Shown piece by piece: positions 9,097-18,218 of a stretch of 64,000 bases of DNA. The position numbers and the translations under genes were made by a program. Within the stretch, counting starts at the first letter, position 1. Each line of letters begins with the position of its first letter. The notes under the pieces were generated by a model. That model made no database searches. It was given only the letters and a program-made list of their open reading frames with translations, and was not told where the DNA came from. Origin of the DNA: Desulfovibrio gilichinskyi (lineage in GTDB: Bacteria; Desulfobacterota; Desulfovibrionia; Desulfovibrionales; Desulfovibrionaceae); contig NZ_FWZU01000003.1 in NCBI RefSeq assembly GCF_900177375.1, positions 434,001 through 498,000 of the forward strand, read 5' to 3'.

Positions 9097-9423
9097 CTAT
9101 TTTATAAGTCCGGAAATGTCGGAAAGTTTTCCGCCGAGTCCGCCTGAAGAAAGGGTGATTTTGCTTACTGCTTCAAGATATTTGTTAGAAACATCTTCAG
9201 GGCAGTTTTTGTATTCAAACATAATATGTTTGCCGTCAATTTCGCCTTCAATTTCGTTGTCAAAGGGGTATCCGAACGGCAGAATCATCATCTGTACACC
9301 GCCCTGCTGTGAAGGAACAGTCTGAAGTACTGCAGGATCATTGATAAGATTTTTTTCAGCATCCCATTTTCCGATAACCATTTCGCCATTAATCAGTTTA
9401 AAAAGCTTTACATTGTAAGCCAC
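9097..9423 (-). CDS. Small Sm/Lsm-like protein of unknown role
   Basis: 108 aa. The N-terminal 75 residues have the strand pattern of a bacterial or phage Lsm-like fold: FKLINGEMVIGKWD, then INDPAVLQTV, then a strand ending in PFGYPF, then KHIMFEYK. The family hallmark of a glycine-containing strand 2 followed by an N-P turn is present. The C-terminal tail is glycine-rich and probably flexible. The start is supported by AAGGAG 7-9 nt upstream. If the fold is right, RNA or protein-ring binding is possible. It stands alone between two minus-strand transcription units. Confidence 0.55.
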   Translation of the reverse strand: MAYNVKLFKLINGEMVIGKWDAEKNLINDPAVLQTVPSQQGGVQMMILPFGYPFDNEIEGEIDGKHIMFEYKNCPEDVSNKYLEAVSKITLSSGGLGGKLSDISGLIK

Positions 9424-9462
9424 AGGAACTCTCCTTAAATTTGATTGTCATTATAAAAAAAG

Positions 9463-9487
9463 GCCGGAAATAAAAAGTTGTTCCGGC
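9463..9487 (-). terminator. Minus-strand terminator upstream of the Sm-like gene
   Basis: GCCGGAA (9463-9469) pairs with TTCCGGC (9481-9487), followed on the minus strand by seven Ts. It lies only 40 bp before the start at 9423, after the separate terminator of the permease gene. It could therefore end a short RNA or act as an attenuator for the Sm-like gene. Confidence 0.55.
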
Positions 9488-9604
9488 TTCTAATATTGCG
9501 CATTGCTGTAACTGATAAGAGTTAGTGACTGACATCATCCCTGTCAAGCTAAGGTTGGATGAAAAATGGTAATGAAAAATTTATTTTTAGCCGAAAGCAT
9601 ACAT

Positions 9605-9637
9605 AAAAAAGACCTCCATGTTTTCCATGAAGGTCTT
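9605..9637 (-). terminator. Terminator of the acetate permease gene
   Basis: AAGACCTCCATG (9609-9620) pairs with CATGAAGGTCTT (9626-9637) with one internal mismatch, followed on the minus strand by a T-run. It is placed just after the stop at 9656. Confidence 0.75.
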
Positions 9638-9655
9638 AATAAATAAACTGTAGAA

Positions 9656-10210
9656 TTAACCTATCGGCAGTACTGTACGGTCGTAAACTTCATTTATAAC
9701 TTCTGCCATAGCAAGATAGAAGGCTGAAGCTCCGCAGATAATGCCTTCATATCCGGCAAGAGTTCCTATTGCTTCATTGCCTGTAAAGTCACGGGCTGCA
9801 AGCATAAAAAATAAAATGGTAAGTGACAGGAAGATAAACTGCAAAACTTTGTTGCTTTTAAGTGTGCCTATGAACATGAATAATGTAAAAATTCCCCAAA
9901 CTACAAGATACCATGCCATAAATCCTGCCGGAGTCGGTTCCGCCCATCCTATTTTAGGTAAAACAATAAGAGCGACTAGGCTGAGCCAGAAAAAACCATA
10001 GGAAACAAATGCGGTCATGCCGAATGTATTTCCTTTTTTAAATTCCATTATTCCGGCAATGACCTGCGCTATTCCGCCATAACATATTCCCATAGCAAGA
10101 ATCATCGCACTGATAGGATAAAACCCCGCATTGTGAATGTTAAGCAAAATGGTTGTCATGCCGAATCCCATGAGCCCCAAAGGTGCCGGATTTGCTAATT
10201 TCTGTTCCAT
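9656..10210 (-). CDS. satP: Acetate/succinate permease of the GPR1/FUN34/YaaH (SatP) family
   Basis: 184 aa with six predicted membrane helices. The family signature NPAPLGLMGF lies at residues 7-16, and the narrow-pore phenylalanine/asparagine pattern follows. SatP proteins move acetate or succinate across the inner membrane with protons. The start ATG is preceded by GAGGAG at suitable distance. It lies near acetyl-CoA synthetase (12257-14242), so uptake and activation of acetate may be linked, although the genes are in separate transcription units. Confidence 0.85.
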   Translation of the reverse strand: MEQKLANPAPLGLMGFGMTTILLNIHNAGFYPISAMILAMGICYGGIAQVIAGIMEFKKGNTFGMTAFVSYGFFWLSLVALIVLPKIGWAEPTPAGFMAWYLVVWGIFTLFMFIGTLKSNKVLQFIFLSLTILFFMLAARDFTGNEAIGTLAGYEGIICGASAFYLAMAEVINEVYDRTVLPIG

Positions 10211-10576
10211 TTTAATTCTCCTCTTTTGGTTTCGTATTTTTACAGTTCAAGTGTTGTTGTTAGCCATTCCTTTTCCAGAGGTGTGTACAATCACTTTTTG
10301 CTGCAAAAGTCTCCTTATTTATGGAGTAAAGCACAGTAAAAAGACTTATGCATCTCTTTTTCGGTGAACGGGCAGGATAATCTGGAGGATGGCGGGGAGC
10401 ATATTTTGTATACCATCCATCGTAATATTAAAGCCGTTTACGGGGCCATGGACAGGTTTTATAATGAAAGGGAAAACAGTGGTAGGAATCTTTTATGATA
10501 AAGAGGTTGAAACTATTTTGCTTGTCTTAAAAAAGCGGCCCTGAATGTATCAGAGCCGCTTTAAAATGTGTGTTTG
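10211..10576. other. 366-bp intergenic region
   Basis: It holds the upstream region of the permease gene on the right side of 10210 and the nitroreductase terminator at 10533-10563. A 44-codon plus-strand GTG reading frame (10364-10498) is protein-like in composition but has no ribosome site. No promoter could be called with confidence. Confidence 0.5.
10533..10564 (-). terminator. Terminator of the nitroreductase gene
   Basis: AAAGCGGC and CTGA (10533-10545) pair with TCAG and GCCGCTTT (10551-10563), with A-run and T-run flanks, immediately after the minus-strand stop at 10577. Confidence 0.75.
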
Positions 10577-11203
10577 CTATTTTATAACCATTTCTTCGTA
10601 AGATTGCCGCCATGCTTTGGGATAAACTTCAATTCCCGGTTTCAAGTATCCAACGGCAATGAGCATAGGAATCCAGTAATTGTCAGGTATATTGAAGGCT
10701 TTTTTTACTCCGTCATGATCGAAACCATCCATGGGGTGAGTTTGCAGGCCATGTTCAGATGCCGCATACATAAGTGACATGCAGAATAACCCTGCATTTT
10801 TATTGGCAAAAGCCTGCGCAGCTTCATCGCTTCTTCCGTATAATCCCTGCGTTACTCCTGCGAACCATTCCTTTTGTTCCAGTTGCATTTTTCCGGAAGC
10901 AACAAGGTCTTTGAAGACAGCTTTCAGGGTGCTGCTTTCTTCTTTCCATCCGTCACGGTCAGCCAGAACAATAAGTGTGACTGGAGCTTCGCTCACTTTA
11001 GGCTGGTCAAAAGCAAGGGCTTGGAGCTTTGCTTTTTCGGCTTGGTCTCTTAGCACCATAAGCTTCCAAGGTTGGAGGTTATAACTTGAAGGCGCTTTGG
11101 CTGCATCTTCGATAACCGCTTTTAAGAGGGATTCTTCTACGTTGCGGTCAGGGTCAAAAAAGTTAACAGCTCTTCTTTTTATTAAAATATCCTTAAAATC
11201 CAT
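10577..11203 (-). CDS. Nitroreductase family NAD(P)H-dependent flavoprotein
   Basis: 208 aa, the normal size for this FMN-binding family. The N-terminus has the FMN phosphate-binding arginine pattern (IKRRAVNFFDP), followed by APSSYNLQPWKLMVL, the conserved AxSxxNxQPW motif. The C-terminus has IPMLIAVGYLKPG. It likely reduces nitro- or quinone-type compounds with NAD(P)H in the cytoplasm; the physiological substrate is unknown. It starts 13 bp after the pirin stop, so the two probably form an operon. Confidence 0.88.
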   Translation of the reverse strand: MDFKDILIKRRAVNFFDPDRNVEESLLKAVIEDAAKAPSSYNLQPWKLMVLRDQAEKAKLQALAFDQPKVSEAPVTLIVLADRDGWKEESSTLKAVFKDLVASGKMQLEQKEWFAGVTQGLYGRSDEAAQAFANKNAGLFCMSLMYAASEHGLQTHPMDGFDHDGVKKAFNIPDNYWIPMLIAVGYLKPGIEVYPKAWRQSYEEMVIK

Positions 11204-11216
11204 GATATTATCCTCC

Positions 11217-12062
11217 CTATGGGTTGTGTTTTATAAATGTTCCGTCCTTATACTCTTTAAATGCCAGATCCAACTCTTCCATGGAGTTCATAACTATAGG
11301 ACCGCGCCAGAAGATAGGTTCATTTAATGGTTTGCCGGAAATGAGCAGAAAGCGCAAACCTTCTTTGCCGGCGGTTACGGCCAGCTCATCACCTTTATCA
11401 AACAGAACAAGTGAGCGGTTTTTAACTTCGGAACCGTTTACGGTTCCCTGCCCATCTATTACATAAATAAAAACGGTGTATTCTCTGTTTGTCGGATGAA
11501 CAAATTCTAGTCCTGCCGGAACGCGGCAGTCAAGGTATTCAGGATCAATGGCAATATTGCGCGCCGGGCCTTTTATACCGTCAACAGTACCTGCAATAAT
11601 TTTTATTTTAGTACCGTTTTCTCGTACAATTTCCGGAACTTCATCTTTGCCTATTTCGCGGTAGCAGGGCTCAATCATCTTATGAGACGCAGGAAGATTT
11701 GCCCATAACTGAAATCCCAGCATGGAACCGTTTTCATCTCCCTTGGGCATTTCCTGATGAATAATTCCACTTCCGGCAGTCATCCATTGCACACTGCCTG
11801 ATGAAATTATCCCTTTATTACCGAGACTGTCGCCATGCTCTACATCACCACTGTGAATATAGGTTATGGTTTCTATTCCCCGATGAGGATGCCACGTGAA
11901 ACCTTTGATGTAATCTTCCGGATTATGCGAACGGAAATCATCCAGCATCAGAAATGGATCAAAAAGAGATGCTTCAAAATATCCGAAAGCACGATGCAGC
12001 TTTACACCTGCCCCTTCAGTAACAGGTTCCCCTTTAAAAATTTGACCTATCTCACGTCTCAC
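11217..12062 (-). CDS. Pirin family protein
   Basis: 281 aa with the double cupin layout. The metal-binding pattern HPHRGIETITYIHSGDVEHGDSLG lies near residues 57-80, followed by the pirin motif WMTAGSGIIHQEMP. Bacterial pirins are cupins with Fe or quercetinase-like activity and some act as redox regulators. It is the first gene of a two-gene unit with the nitroreductase, which suggests a redox-stress role (inference). Confidence 0.9.
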   Translation of the reverse strand: MRREIGQIFKGEPVTEGAGVKLHRAFGYFEASLFDPFLMLDDFRSHNPEDYIKGFTWHPHRGIETITYIHSGDVEHGDSLGNKGIISSGSVQWMTAGSGIIHQEMPKGDENGSMLGFQLWANLPASHKMIEPCYREIGKDEVPEIVRENGTKIKIIAGTVDGIKGPARNIAIDPEYLDCRVPAGLEFVHPTNREYTVFIYVIDGQGTVNGSEVKNRSLVLFDKGDELAVTAGKEGLRFLLISGKPLNEPIFWRGPIVMNSMEELDLAFKEYKDGTFIKHNP

Positions 12063-12166
12063 TGGGTACTCCTTATTTGTAAAAGTTCTATACCTATATA
12101 GTAGCAGTTAGAATAAGCTTTGCAAGTGTGAACATGATAATTTTGCATGATAATTACGCCGGGCAT

Positions 12167-12235
12167 AAAAAAGCCGGGGTTCATATTACTTTTGCTGCCA
12201 CCTTCCAATATGCAAAAGCCTTACGAACTCCCGGC
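12167..12235 (-). terminator. Long-loop terminator of acs
   Basis: GCCGGGGTTC (12173-12182) pairs with GAACTCCCGGC (12225-12235), with one bulge and a loop of about 42 nt, followed on the minus strand by six Ts. It follows the acs stop at 12257. The loop is longer than usual. Confidence 0.6.
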
Positions 12236-12256
12236 CTGATCCGGAATATTTAAGAT

Positions 12257-14242
12257 TTATTTAGAATTCATAATTTCATGGTAACCTTCGATAAGAGCTG
12301 TGACTACTGACGGATCAGCCAGTGTTGAAGTGTCACCGAGATTTGCAGTGTCACCTTCAACAATCTTACGAAGAATTCTGCGCATGATTTTACCGCTTCT
12401 GGTTTTAGGCAGTGACGGTGAGAACTGAATCACTTCCGGTGCGGCCAGAGGTCCGATTTCTTTGCGGACATGATTGCGCAGTTCCTTGGTGATATCTTCG
12501 CCTTCATCGAATTCAGCCTTGAGAGTCACGTAAGCATAAATAGATTGCCCTTTAATTTCATGCGGCATTCCGACAACTGCTGCTTCTGAAACAGCTGGAT
12601 GTGAAACCAGAGCCGATTCGATTTCGGCTGTTCCGAGCCTGTGACCTGATACATTGATAACGTCATCAACGCGACCCATGATCCAGAAATAGCCGTCTTC
12701 GTCTCTGCGTGCTCCGTCACCGGATTCATATACGCCGGGGAATCCCTGGAAGTATTGTTGCTTGAATCTTTCCTGATTGCCCCAGACACCCCGAAGCATT
12801 CCGGGCCACGGTTTTCTGATAACAAGGAATCCGCCTTCATTCGGTCCGACTTCATTGCCGTGTCTGTCCACAATCGCGGCATCAATACCGGGCAGCGGTA
12901 GTGTTGCGGACCCCGGTTTGAGTGGTGTGGCGTATGGCAGCGGAGAGAGAACATGCCCACCTGTTTCGGTCTGCCACCATGTGTCTACGATAGGGAGTTT
13001 TCCCCCGCCTATCTGGTTATGATACCACATCCATGCCTCAGGATTGATCGGTTCGCCGACTGTTCCCAGAATGCGCAGGCTGGAGAGATCATATTTTTCA
13101 GTCCATTGATCGCCTTCACGCATCAGTGCGCGAATGGCCGTAGGTGCTGTGTAGAAAATATTAACTCTGAATTTTTCACAGATCTGCCAGAATCTTGCCG
13201 GGTCAGGGTAGGTGGGTACAGATTCAAACATTACACTGGTCGCTCCGAGAGCGAGCGGGCCGTATACAATATATGAATGTCCGGTTACCCAGCCGATATC
13301 CGCTGTACACCAATGAACATCGTCGTCTTTAAGGTCGAAGACCCACTGGCAGGTGTGTGCTGCGTAAGTCATGTAACCGCCGGTTGTGTGGAAAACACCT
13401 TTCGGTTTTCCGGTACTGCCGGAAGTGTAGAGGATAAAGAGAGGATCTTCCGAATCCATCAGCTCATAAGGACAGTTGTCGGTTATATCCGGGTCGGACA
13501 TAAGATCTGCCCACAGGTGATCTCTCCCTTCAACCATGTTAACTTCATTGCCTGCTCTCGGGACAACAACACATTGTTCAACCGTGGGGCATTCTTTAAG
13601 AGCTTCATCTGAATTAGGTTTCAAAGGAATGACTCTGCCGCCTCTTAGAACTCCGTCACCTGTGATGTGAACTTTTACGCCGCAGTCATTGATGCGGTCA
13701 CGAAGGCTGTTGGAGCTGAAGCCTGCAAAAATGATTGTGTGAGGAGCTCCAATTCTGGTACAGGCCAGCATGGCAATGGCCAGTTCCGGAATCATGGGCA
13801 GATAGATTGAAACACGATCACCTTTTTCAACGCCAAGCTTTTTAAGCACATTTGCAAACCGGCAAACTTCACGATGAAGCATATCGTATGTGTAAACTTT
13901 TACCTCATTGTCCTGCTCACCCTGCCAGATAAGGGCTGCTTTGTTACGGCGTCCATTTTCCAGATGACGGTCAAGGCAGTTTGCAGAGGCATTGAGCTTT
14001 CCGCCTTCAAACCATTTGATTTCAGGTTTGTCGAAATCATATTCAAGGACAGTGTCCCATTTACGGTCCCATGTGAGGAGTTCCTCTGCGCGTTCAGCCC
14101 AGAATCCATCCATATCGTTGATGGAACGATCATAAATGGCTTTATATTCTTCAAGGCTTTTTACACATGCAGTCGGGTTGGTCGGAGGGTTAAAAATTCT
14201 GTGTTCAGTGGAAAGGCTTTCAATTTTATTTTCTTCATTCAT
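12257..14242 (-). CDS. acs: Acetyl-CoA synthetase (AMP-forming)
   Basis: 661 aa, full length. It activates acetate with ATP and CoA through acetyl-AMP. The P-loop [12 protein letters not shown], the WWQTETG motif, and the C-terminal [11 protein letters not shown] with the lysine that is acetylated in known Acs enzymes are all present. An AGGAGG site precedes the ATG. It is monocistronic, with its own terminator. With the nearby permease it suits acetate assimilation or recycling. Confidence 0.95.
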   Translation of the reverse strand: MNEENKIESLSTEHRIFNPPTNPTACVKSLEEYKAIYDRSINDMDGFWAERAEELLTWDRKWDTVLEYDFDKPEIKWFEGGKLNASANCLDRHLENGRRNKAALIWQGEQDNEVKVYTYDMLHREVCRFANVLKKLGVEKGDRVSIYLPMIPELAIAMLACTRIGAPHTIIFAGFSSNSLRDRINDCGVKVHITGDGVLRGGRVIPLKPNSDEALKECPTVEQCVVVPRAGNEVNMVEGRDHLWADLMSDPDITDNCPYELMDSEDPLFILYTSGSTGKPKGVFHTTGGYMTYAAHTCQWVFDLKDDDVHWCTADIGWVTGHSYIVYGPLALGATSVMFESVPTYPDPARFWQICEKFRVNIFYTAPTAIRALMREGDQWTEKYDLSSLRILGTVGEPINPEAWMWYHNQIGGGKLPIVDTWWQTETGGHVLSPLPYATPLKPGSATLPLPGIDAAIVDRHGNEVGPNEGGFLVIRKPWPGMLRGVWGNQERFKQQYFQGFPGVYESGDGARRDEDGYFWIMGRVDDVINVSGHRLGTAEIESALVSHPAVSEAAVVGMPHEIKGQSIYAYVTLKAEFDEGEDITKELRNHVRKEIGPLAAPEVIQFSPSLPKTRSGKIMRRILRKIVEGDTANLGDTSTLADPSVVTALIEGYHEIMNSK

Positions 14243-14555
14243 GTCCCGGACCTCCTGAGAGTTTTTGCAGATGCCTGTTTATGTAAAGAAGTTGTATTCG
14301 GTCAGCCGCCTGTATAACAGTTCTTTTGACCAGATGAGTTAGTTATATACGTTTTTCCAAGGTGATGCACACGCTTTTCGATAAACGGCATTATTAAAAT
14401 CAGGGGTTGAATGGAGTACCGTTTGGCGGAGTGAAAGGCCCGTTCACCTAAACAAGATGCCGTTAATGGAGACTTGTAACCCTTGCCCGAGTCTGTAGAC
14501 TGGTGTTATCAGAGTATAATAGTCTAAAAAAGATGAAAAAAGGAAGTTTTACCCG
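14243..14555. other. 313-bp divergent promoter region between acs and the glycosyltransferase
   Basis: It must hold promoters for both genes. A TATAAT at 14515-14520 is 36 bp before the glycosyltransferase ATG, but I see no good -35 at normal spacing. A short palindrome GTCTGTAGAC lies at 14491-14500. The acs side has only its ribosome site as a clear signal. Confidence 0.4.
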
Positions 14556-16115
14556 ATGAAAGCTCTTGTCATAAATCTTACGCGTTTCGGAGATTTACTC
14601 CAAACTCAACCTGTGGTTTCCGGCCTTGTGCAAAACGGATATGAGACCAGCATCATGTGTCTTGAAAATTTTGCCGGAACAACGGATCTTATGCGGGATG
14701 TTTCTTTAACTTTTGCCTTGCCGGGAGCTTCTGTTCTTGCCGCTCTTGACCGTGACTGGCGGGAATCCTTAAAGCTTTTTGAAATATTTTGCGCTGAAGT
14801 GCTGGAGCAGATTGATCCTGATCTAATAGTGAACTTAACCCCGTCACTTCCTGCACGTCTGCTGGCAATGCGGTTTAGCCGAATGGAGGGAAAGGTGCGG
14901 GAACTGCGCGGTTTTGCCGTGGACAGTTTCGGTTTTAACGCTGATACCACTCCGTGGGCAGGATTTCTTCAAGTCGCTTCGGCTAACAGAGGGGCCAGTC
15001 CCTTTAACGTTGTTGATCTTTTCAGCAGGGTAGCCGGACTCGGGAATACAGTTCCTTTTAAACTTGCTGATCCTTCACCTGAAATGAAGGTGGCATCTGA
15101 CATACTTTTTGCTGAAACTATAGACGGAGCAGAAGGATACGTAGGCTTTCAACCAGGAGCAAGTGAAGAACGCAGACGCTGGCCAGTTAAATATTTCAGA
15201 GAACTTGGCGAACGGTTATGGAAAGAACTGCGGAAGGTTCCTGTGCTTCTAGGAACCAAAGGAGAACGACATCTCGGAGACAGAATTCTTGAAGGAGCTT
15301 CTTTTCCGTCCGTAAATTTGATGGGTAAAACCGGCCTCCCTGAACTTGCTGCAGTGCTTGGCAAGCTTGATGTGCTTGTGACAAACGATACCGGAACAAT
15401 GCATCTTGCCGCCGGAGCTGGAACACCTGTTGCTGCGATTTTTCTGGCTACAGCTCAGCCTTGGGATACAGGACCGGCGGCAGTCAACTCGCTTTGTCTG
15501 GAACCCGATGTTGATTGTCATCCCTGCCCGTTTGGAGTCCCCTGTCCACATGATAATATGTGCCGGTATGAGGTTAGCGCAGATGCCGTTTTTGAGGCGG
15601 TCTCTAAGTTCATTACTAAAGGAGTATGGGAAGCTTCAACCTTGAAGGGAGCCCGTTTATATCTCACCGGACGGGATGAACTTGGTTTTATGTCCCTGAC
15701 GTCGCGTTCAGACCACAATGATACTGACCGCTATAAATGGATAATGCTTCAACGTGAACTATATCGTCGTTTTCTTGACGATGAAGATATTTCTGCACTG
15801 ACACTGCATGGCGAACCTCCTTCACTTGAATTTCGTTTAAGACTTGTAAGGCCGCTTTCAGAAGCACGGGATATTCTCTTTCTGCTGAGTAAACAAGCGC
15901 AGCTTTTGCAAGACAATCCTATGGAAAATCTTAAGGTTAAATTTTTGGCTAACTTTCAAAAAATACAGGATATTTTGTCTTCATGCCCTGAGCTTACAGT
16001 CCTTTCTTCTCTTTGGTATTTTGAGTCCAGAGCGAATGATACAATGGATGGACTTGCGCTTCTTTTAAGTCGTTACATGGGGCTTGTCTCTGCGCTTTAT
16101 GTCTCTTTTGAATAA
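14556..16115 (+). CDS. Glycosyltransferase family 9 (heptosyltransferase-like) with C-terminal extension
   Basis: 519 aa. Residues 1-350 follow the ADP-heptose:LPS heptosyltransferase fold: LTRFGDLLQTQPV at the start, GFQPGASEERRRWP (nucleotide-sugar site), then VTNDTGTMHLAAG. About 165 residues follow that I do not recognise; they are helix-rich. Family 9 enzymes usually add heptose to LPS core, but in this lineage relatives sit near flagellar genes and may modify flagellin. The following two genes lie behind their own promoter, so the link is uncertain. Confidence 0.8.
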   Translation: MKALVINLTRFGDLLQTQPVVSGLVQNGYETSIMCLENFAGTTDLMRDVSLTFALPGASVLAALDRDWRESLKLFEIFCAEVLEQIDPDLIVNLTPSLPARLLAMRFSRMEGKVRELRGFAVDSFGFNADTTPWAGFLQVASANRGASPFNVVDLFSRVAGLGNTVPFKLADPSPEMKVASDILFAETIDGAEGYVGFQPGASEERRRWPVKYFRELGERLWKELRKVPVLLGTKGERHLGDRILEGASFPSVNLMGKTGLPELAAVLGKLDVLVTNDTGTMHLAAGAGTPVAAIFLATAQPWDTGPAAVNSLCLEPDVDCHPCPFGVPCPHDNMCRYEVSADAVFEAVSKFITKGVWEASTLKGARLYLTGRDELGFMSLTSRSDHNDTDRYKWIMLQRELYRRFLDDEDISALTLHGEPPSLEFRLRLVRPLSEARDILFLLSKQAQLLQDNPMENLKVKFLANFQKIQDILSSCPELTVLSSLWYFESRANDTMDGLALLLSRYMGLVSALYVSFE

Positions 16116-16118
16116 AAT

Positions 16119-16134
16119 TGGCACAACTCTTGTA
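16119..16134 (+). promoter_or_regulatory. Sigma54-like -24/-12 promoter
   Basis: TGGCAC, 5 nt, TTGT: the GG and the second G are separated as in the TGGCAC-N5-TTGC consensus, with one change (GT for GC at -12). It begins 4 bp after the glycosyltransferase stop and 65-80 bp before the ATG at 16199. No enhancer site was identified. Confidence 0.5.
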
Positions 16135-16198
16135 TAATCTCCTGTGTACCGGACCAACCGGAAATAATTACGTACCTAATTTTAGAAGGAGATTAATC

Positions 16199-16804
16199 AT
16201 GATCGTCATCGATGGGCAGAAAAAGGACTTGGATGTTAGAAGTTTTGAAAATCTTGAGCAAGTTTTTGACAGTGTATTGGAACAGGGTTTTCTTGCTGAC
16301 CGCATTGTAACTGATGTTTTTGTAAATGATGAACCATTCAGCGAAATTTACCCCAACCAATCCGAGGATATTGAAACTACCGAAATTGAAAGCCTTGAAA
16401 TCAAGAGTGCTTCAACCGTTGAAATTGCAAGCAGCATTACCATTGAACTGTATAAAGTCGTTAACATTATGGCTGGCGGCGGTAAGCAGGTAGCAGAACT
16501 TTTCAGGCAGGCAGATGATGCAGAAGCTCTTGAATTATATCAGGATCTACTTGATGTAACCAGAGATTTTCTCAATATGCTGGGCAGCCTCAGAGATAAC
16601 TTTTCTCTTAAAGACAGCAATGGCTTCGGTGTTGTACTGGAAGAATTTTCCAGTCTTTTCACTGAAATGACTGAAGTACTTGAAAACGAAGACTGGATTT
16701 TACTTGCAGACCTACTTGAATATGAATTTCTGCCTTCAGTTGAAAAGTGGAAGAACGTTATTTCCGCAATTCGTGAAGATATCAGAGAGGCTGCAAAGAG
16801 GTAA
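16199..16804 (+). CDS. Conserved hypothetical protein, mostly helical
   Basis: 201 aa from the ATG at 16199, chosen because AGAAGGAG lies directly upstream; an in-frame start at 16118 overlaps the promoter. The N-terminal 70 residues are strand-rich and acidic (MIVIDGQKKDLDV), and the rest forms long helices without membrane segments. No family was recognised. The next gene follows after 5 bp and is a FlgN/FliT-like coiled coil, so a helper role in flagellar export or assembly is possible but not shown. Confidence 0.7.
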   Translation: MIVIDGQKKDLDVRSFENLEQVFDSVLEQGFLADRIVTDVFVNDEPFSEIYPNQSEDIETTEIESLEIKSASTVEIASSITIELYKVVNIMAGGGKQVAELFRQADDAEALELYQDLLDVTRDFLNMLGSLRDNFSLKDSNGFGVVLEEFSSLFTEMTEVLENEDWILLADLLEYEFLPSVEKWKNVISAIREDIREAAKR

Positions 16805-16809
16805 TTATT

Positions 16810-17163
16810 ATGGCTGACACACTACATCTTTTGGATCAGGCTTTGGATCTCGGCCATAAGGAACTCAAGCTCCTGCTGGCCGGAGACGTTGATGAAGCTT
16901 TTGAGGCTGCTGAAAAAAGAGGTCTTTACACCAGTCAGGCCCTTGAAACTAAAGCAAGCGTAAGTCTTAATGATGTACTCAGCAGGATCGAAAAGCTCAA
17001 GTCTCTTCAGGGACAGCTGACTACAGAAGCGAAGAAGCTGCATGCTTCACTTAAAGCTGATTTGGGCCGGACCAAGAAAGAAAATGTCAGGTTTAAGGGG
17101 TATCTCGGCGCTGCTAAGGGGACTCCTCGCATGACAAATATGTTTATCAATAAGGTTGGATAA
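16810..17163 (+). CDS. Small coiled-coil protein, FlgN/FliT-chaperone-like
   Basis: 117 aa, nearly all helical. Heptad-rich segments (LLDQALDLGHKELKLLLAGD, residues 6-25; IEKLKSLQGQLTTEAKKLH) resemble the small flagellar chaperones FlgN/FliT in size and layout, including a short basic tail. There is no diagnostic motif. It is cotranscribed with the 201-aa protein (5-bp gap) and both are followed by a terminator. Confidence 0.6.
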   Translation: MADTLHLLDQALDLGHKELKLLLAGDVDEAFEAAEKRGLYTSQALETKASVSLNDVLSRIEKLKSLQGQLTTEAKKLHASLKADLGRTKKENVRFKGYLGAAKGTPRMTNMFINKVG

Positions 17164-17223
17164 CTTCGCAAACAGGTTTTTAGTCTAATCTTTATGCGGT
17201 AGATGACGGTACGACATGATTAG

Positions 17224-17255
17224 CCCCGGCAGGAATTATATTCCGGTCGGGGTTT
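17224..17255. terminator. Probable terminator between convergent genes
   Basis: CCCCGGCAGGAA (17224-17235) pairs with TTCCGGTCGGGG (17241-17252) with one mismatch and one wobble, followed by TTTAT. It lies between the coiled-coil gene and the convergent PilZ gene. Confidence 0.55.
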
Positions 17256-17273
17256 ATCGTCTGGTGTAATGAA

Positions 17274-18218
17274 TTAAATTTTAACCCAATCAATAAATTG
17301 TTCATTTTCATCCCGTATGGTTCCACTCATGGTGAAACCCACACCAAGTCTGCATGATGCTCTGTTGATATTTTCAACCGTGCGTATTTTACCTGCATAC
17401 CAATAAGGTTTGAATATTTTTTGTCGAAAATTGAACATAAAAATATTGATAAGCACATCCGTATCCGTATCAAATTTATTTTCGCTTAAGATGAGAGGCG
17501 TGCTGATTGCTAGCCCACCGTTCGAAATATTAATAACTTCATTGTCTTCATGACCGCCGGATCTTGGGTCATACGAATTAACAGCCAGATCAGGAATGGA
17601 ATCCGCAAACGAAGCATCATCTGTATCCGGCTTTCCTAGCCATATTTTAACCCGTATGAATTGTTGATCGATAACTTTTTTGCGCTTATGACGGCGGCGG
17701 ATAACTGCTGAAAAAGCTTGTGGAAGAGTTGTGCTTAATCTGCTGCATCCTTCTTTTTTACATTGAAGAGTCGCTATTGTTACTTTGAAGCTGTTAACTG
17801 TTCCTGTTGCTGTTTTCTCCGGTGGGAACATCAGCAGTATCCGGCCGGATTCCTGTTGCTCCGACAGACCCATATCGTAAACTATTTCTAAGCTTAATCT
17901 GTCCTCTTTTATGTCCGTAATAACAGCTCTTGCCAGAACATTTTCATGCGCATCAGGAAGAGCAATGTCCAAGATTACGCCGTTATCTTTGAAACTTGAT
18001 ATCAACTTTTCTTTGCCGGAAGTTTCGCTGCTTTGTTTTTTTGAAGAAGGTCGGATTATGAGATAAGCAACAAGCGAAGCAAGTAAAGCTAAGGCTCCGG
18101 CAGCTGCAAGTATGATGGGTATAGACTCCGGAGGCATGGTCTTAAAAATTTTCATAACCGGGGCTACGATCACTGTATTTATTTTGTCTAACAAGAGCTG
18201 AAGGTTTAATTTATCCAT
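17274..18218 (-). CDS. Membrane-anchored PilZ-domain protein
   Basis: 314 aa. One membrane segment at residues about 32-54 follows a short amphipathic start. A beta-rich YcgR-like middle region precedes a C-terminal PilZ domain. The c-di-GMP motifs are present: RRRHKRK (RxxxR) near residue 180 and NISNGG (the D/NxSxxG element). It probably binds c-di-GMP at the inner membrane and affects motility or surface behaviour. It is monocistronic. Confidence 0.85.
   Translation of the reverse strand: MDKLNLQLLLDKINTVIVAPVMKIFKTMPPESIPIILAAAGALALLASLVAYLIIRPSSKKQSSETSGKEKLISSFKDNGVILDIALPDAHENVLARAVITDIKEDRLSLEIVYDMGLSEQQESGRILLMFPPEKTATGTVNSFKVTIATLQCKKEGCSRLSTTLPQAFSAVIRRRHKRKKVIDQQFIRVKIWLGKPDTDDASFADSIPDLAVNSYDPRSGGHEDNEVINISNGGLAISTPLILSENKFDTDTDVLINIFMFNFRQKIFKPYWYAGKIRTVENINRASCRLGVGFTMSGTIRDENEQFIDWVKI

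Noticed and set aside
14515-14520. TATAAT as -10 box of a sigma70 promoter for the glycosyltransferase
   Set aside because: No acceptable -35 at 16-18 bp; kept only as a remark in the intergenic entry.
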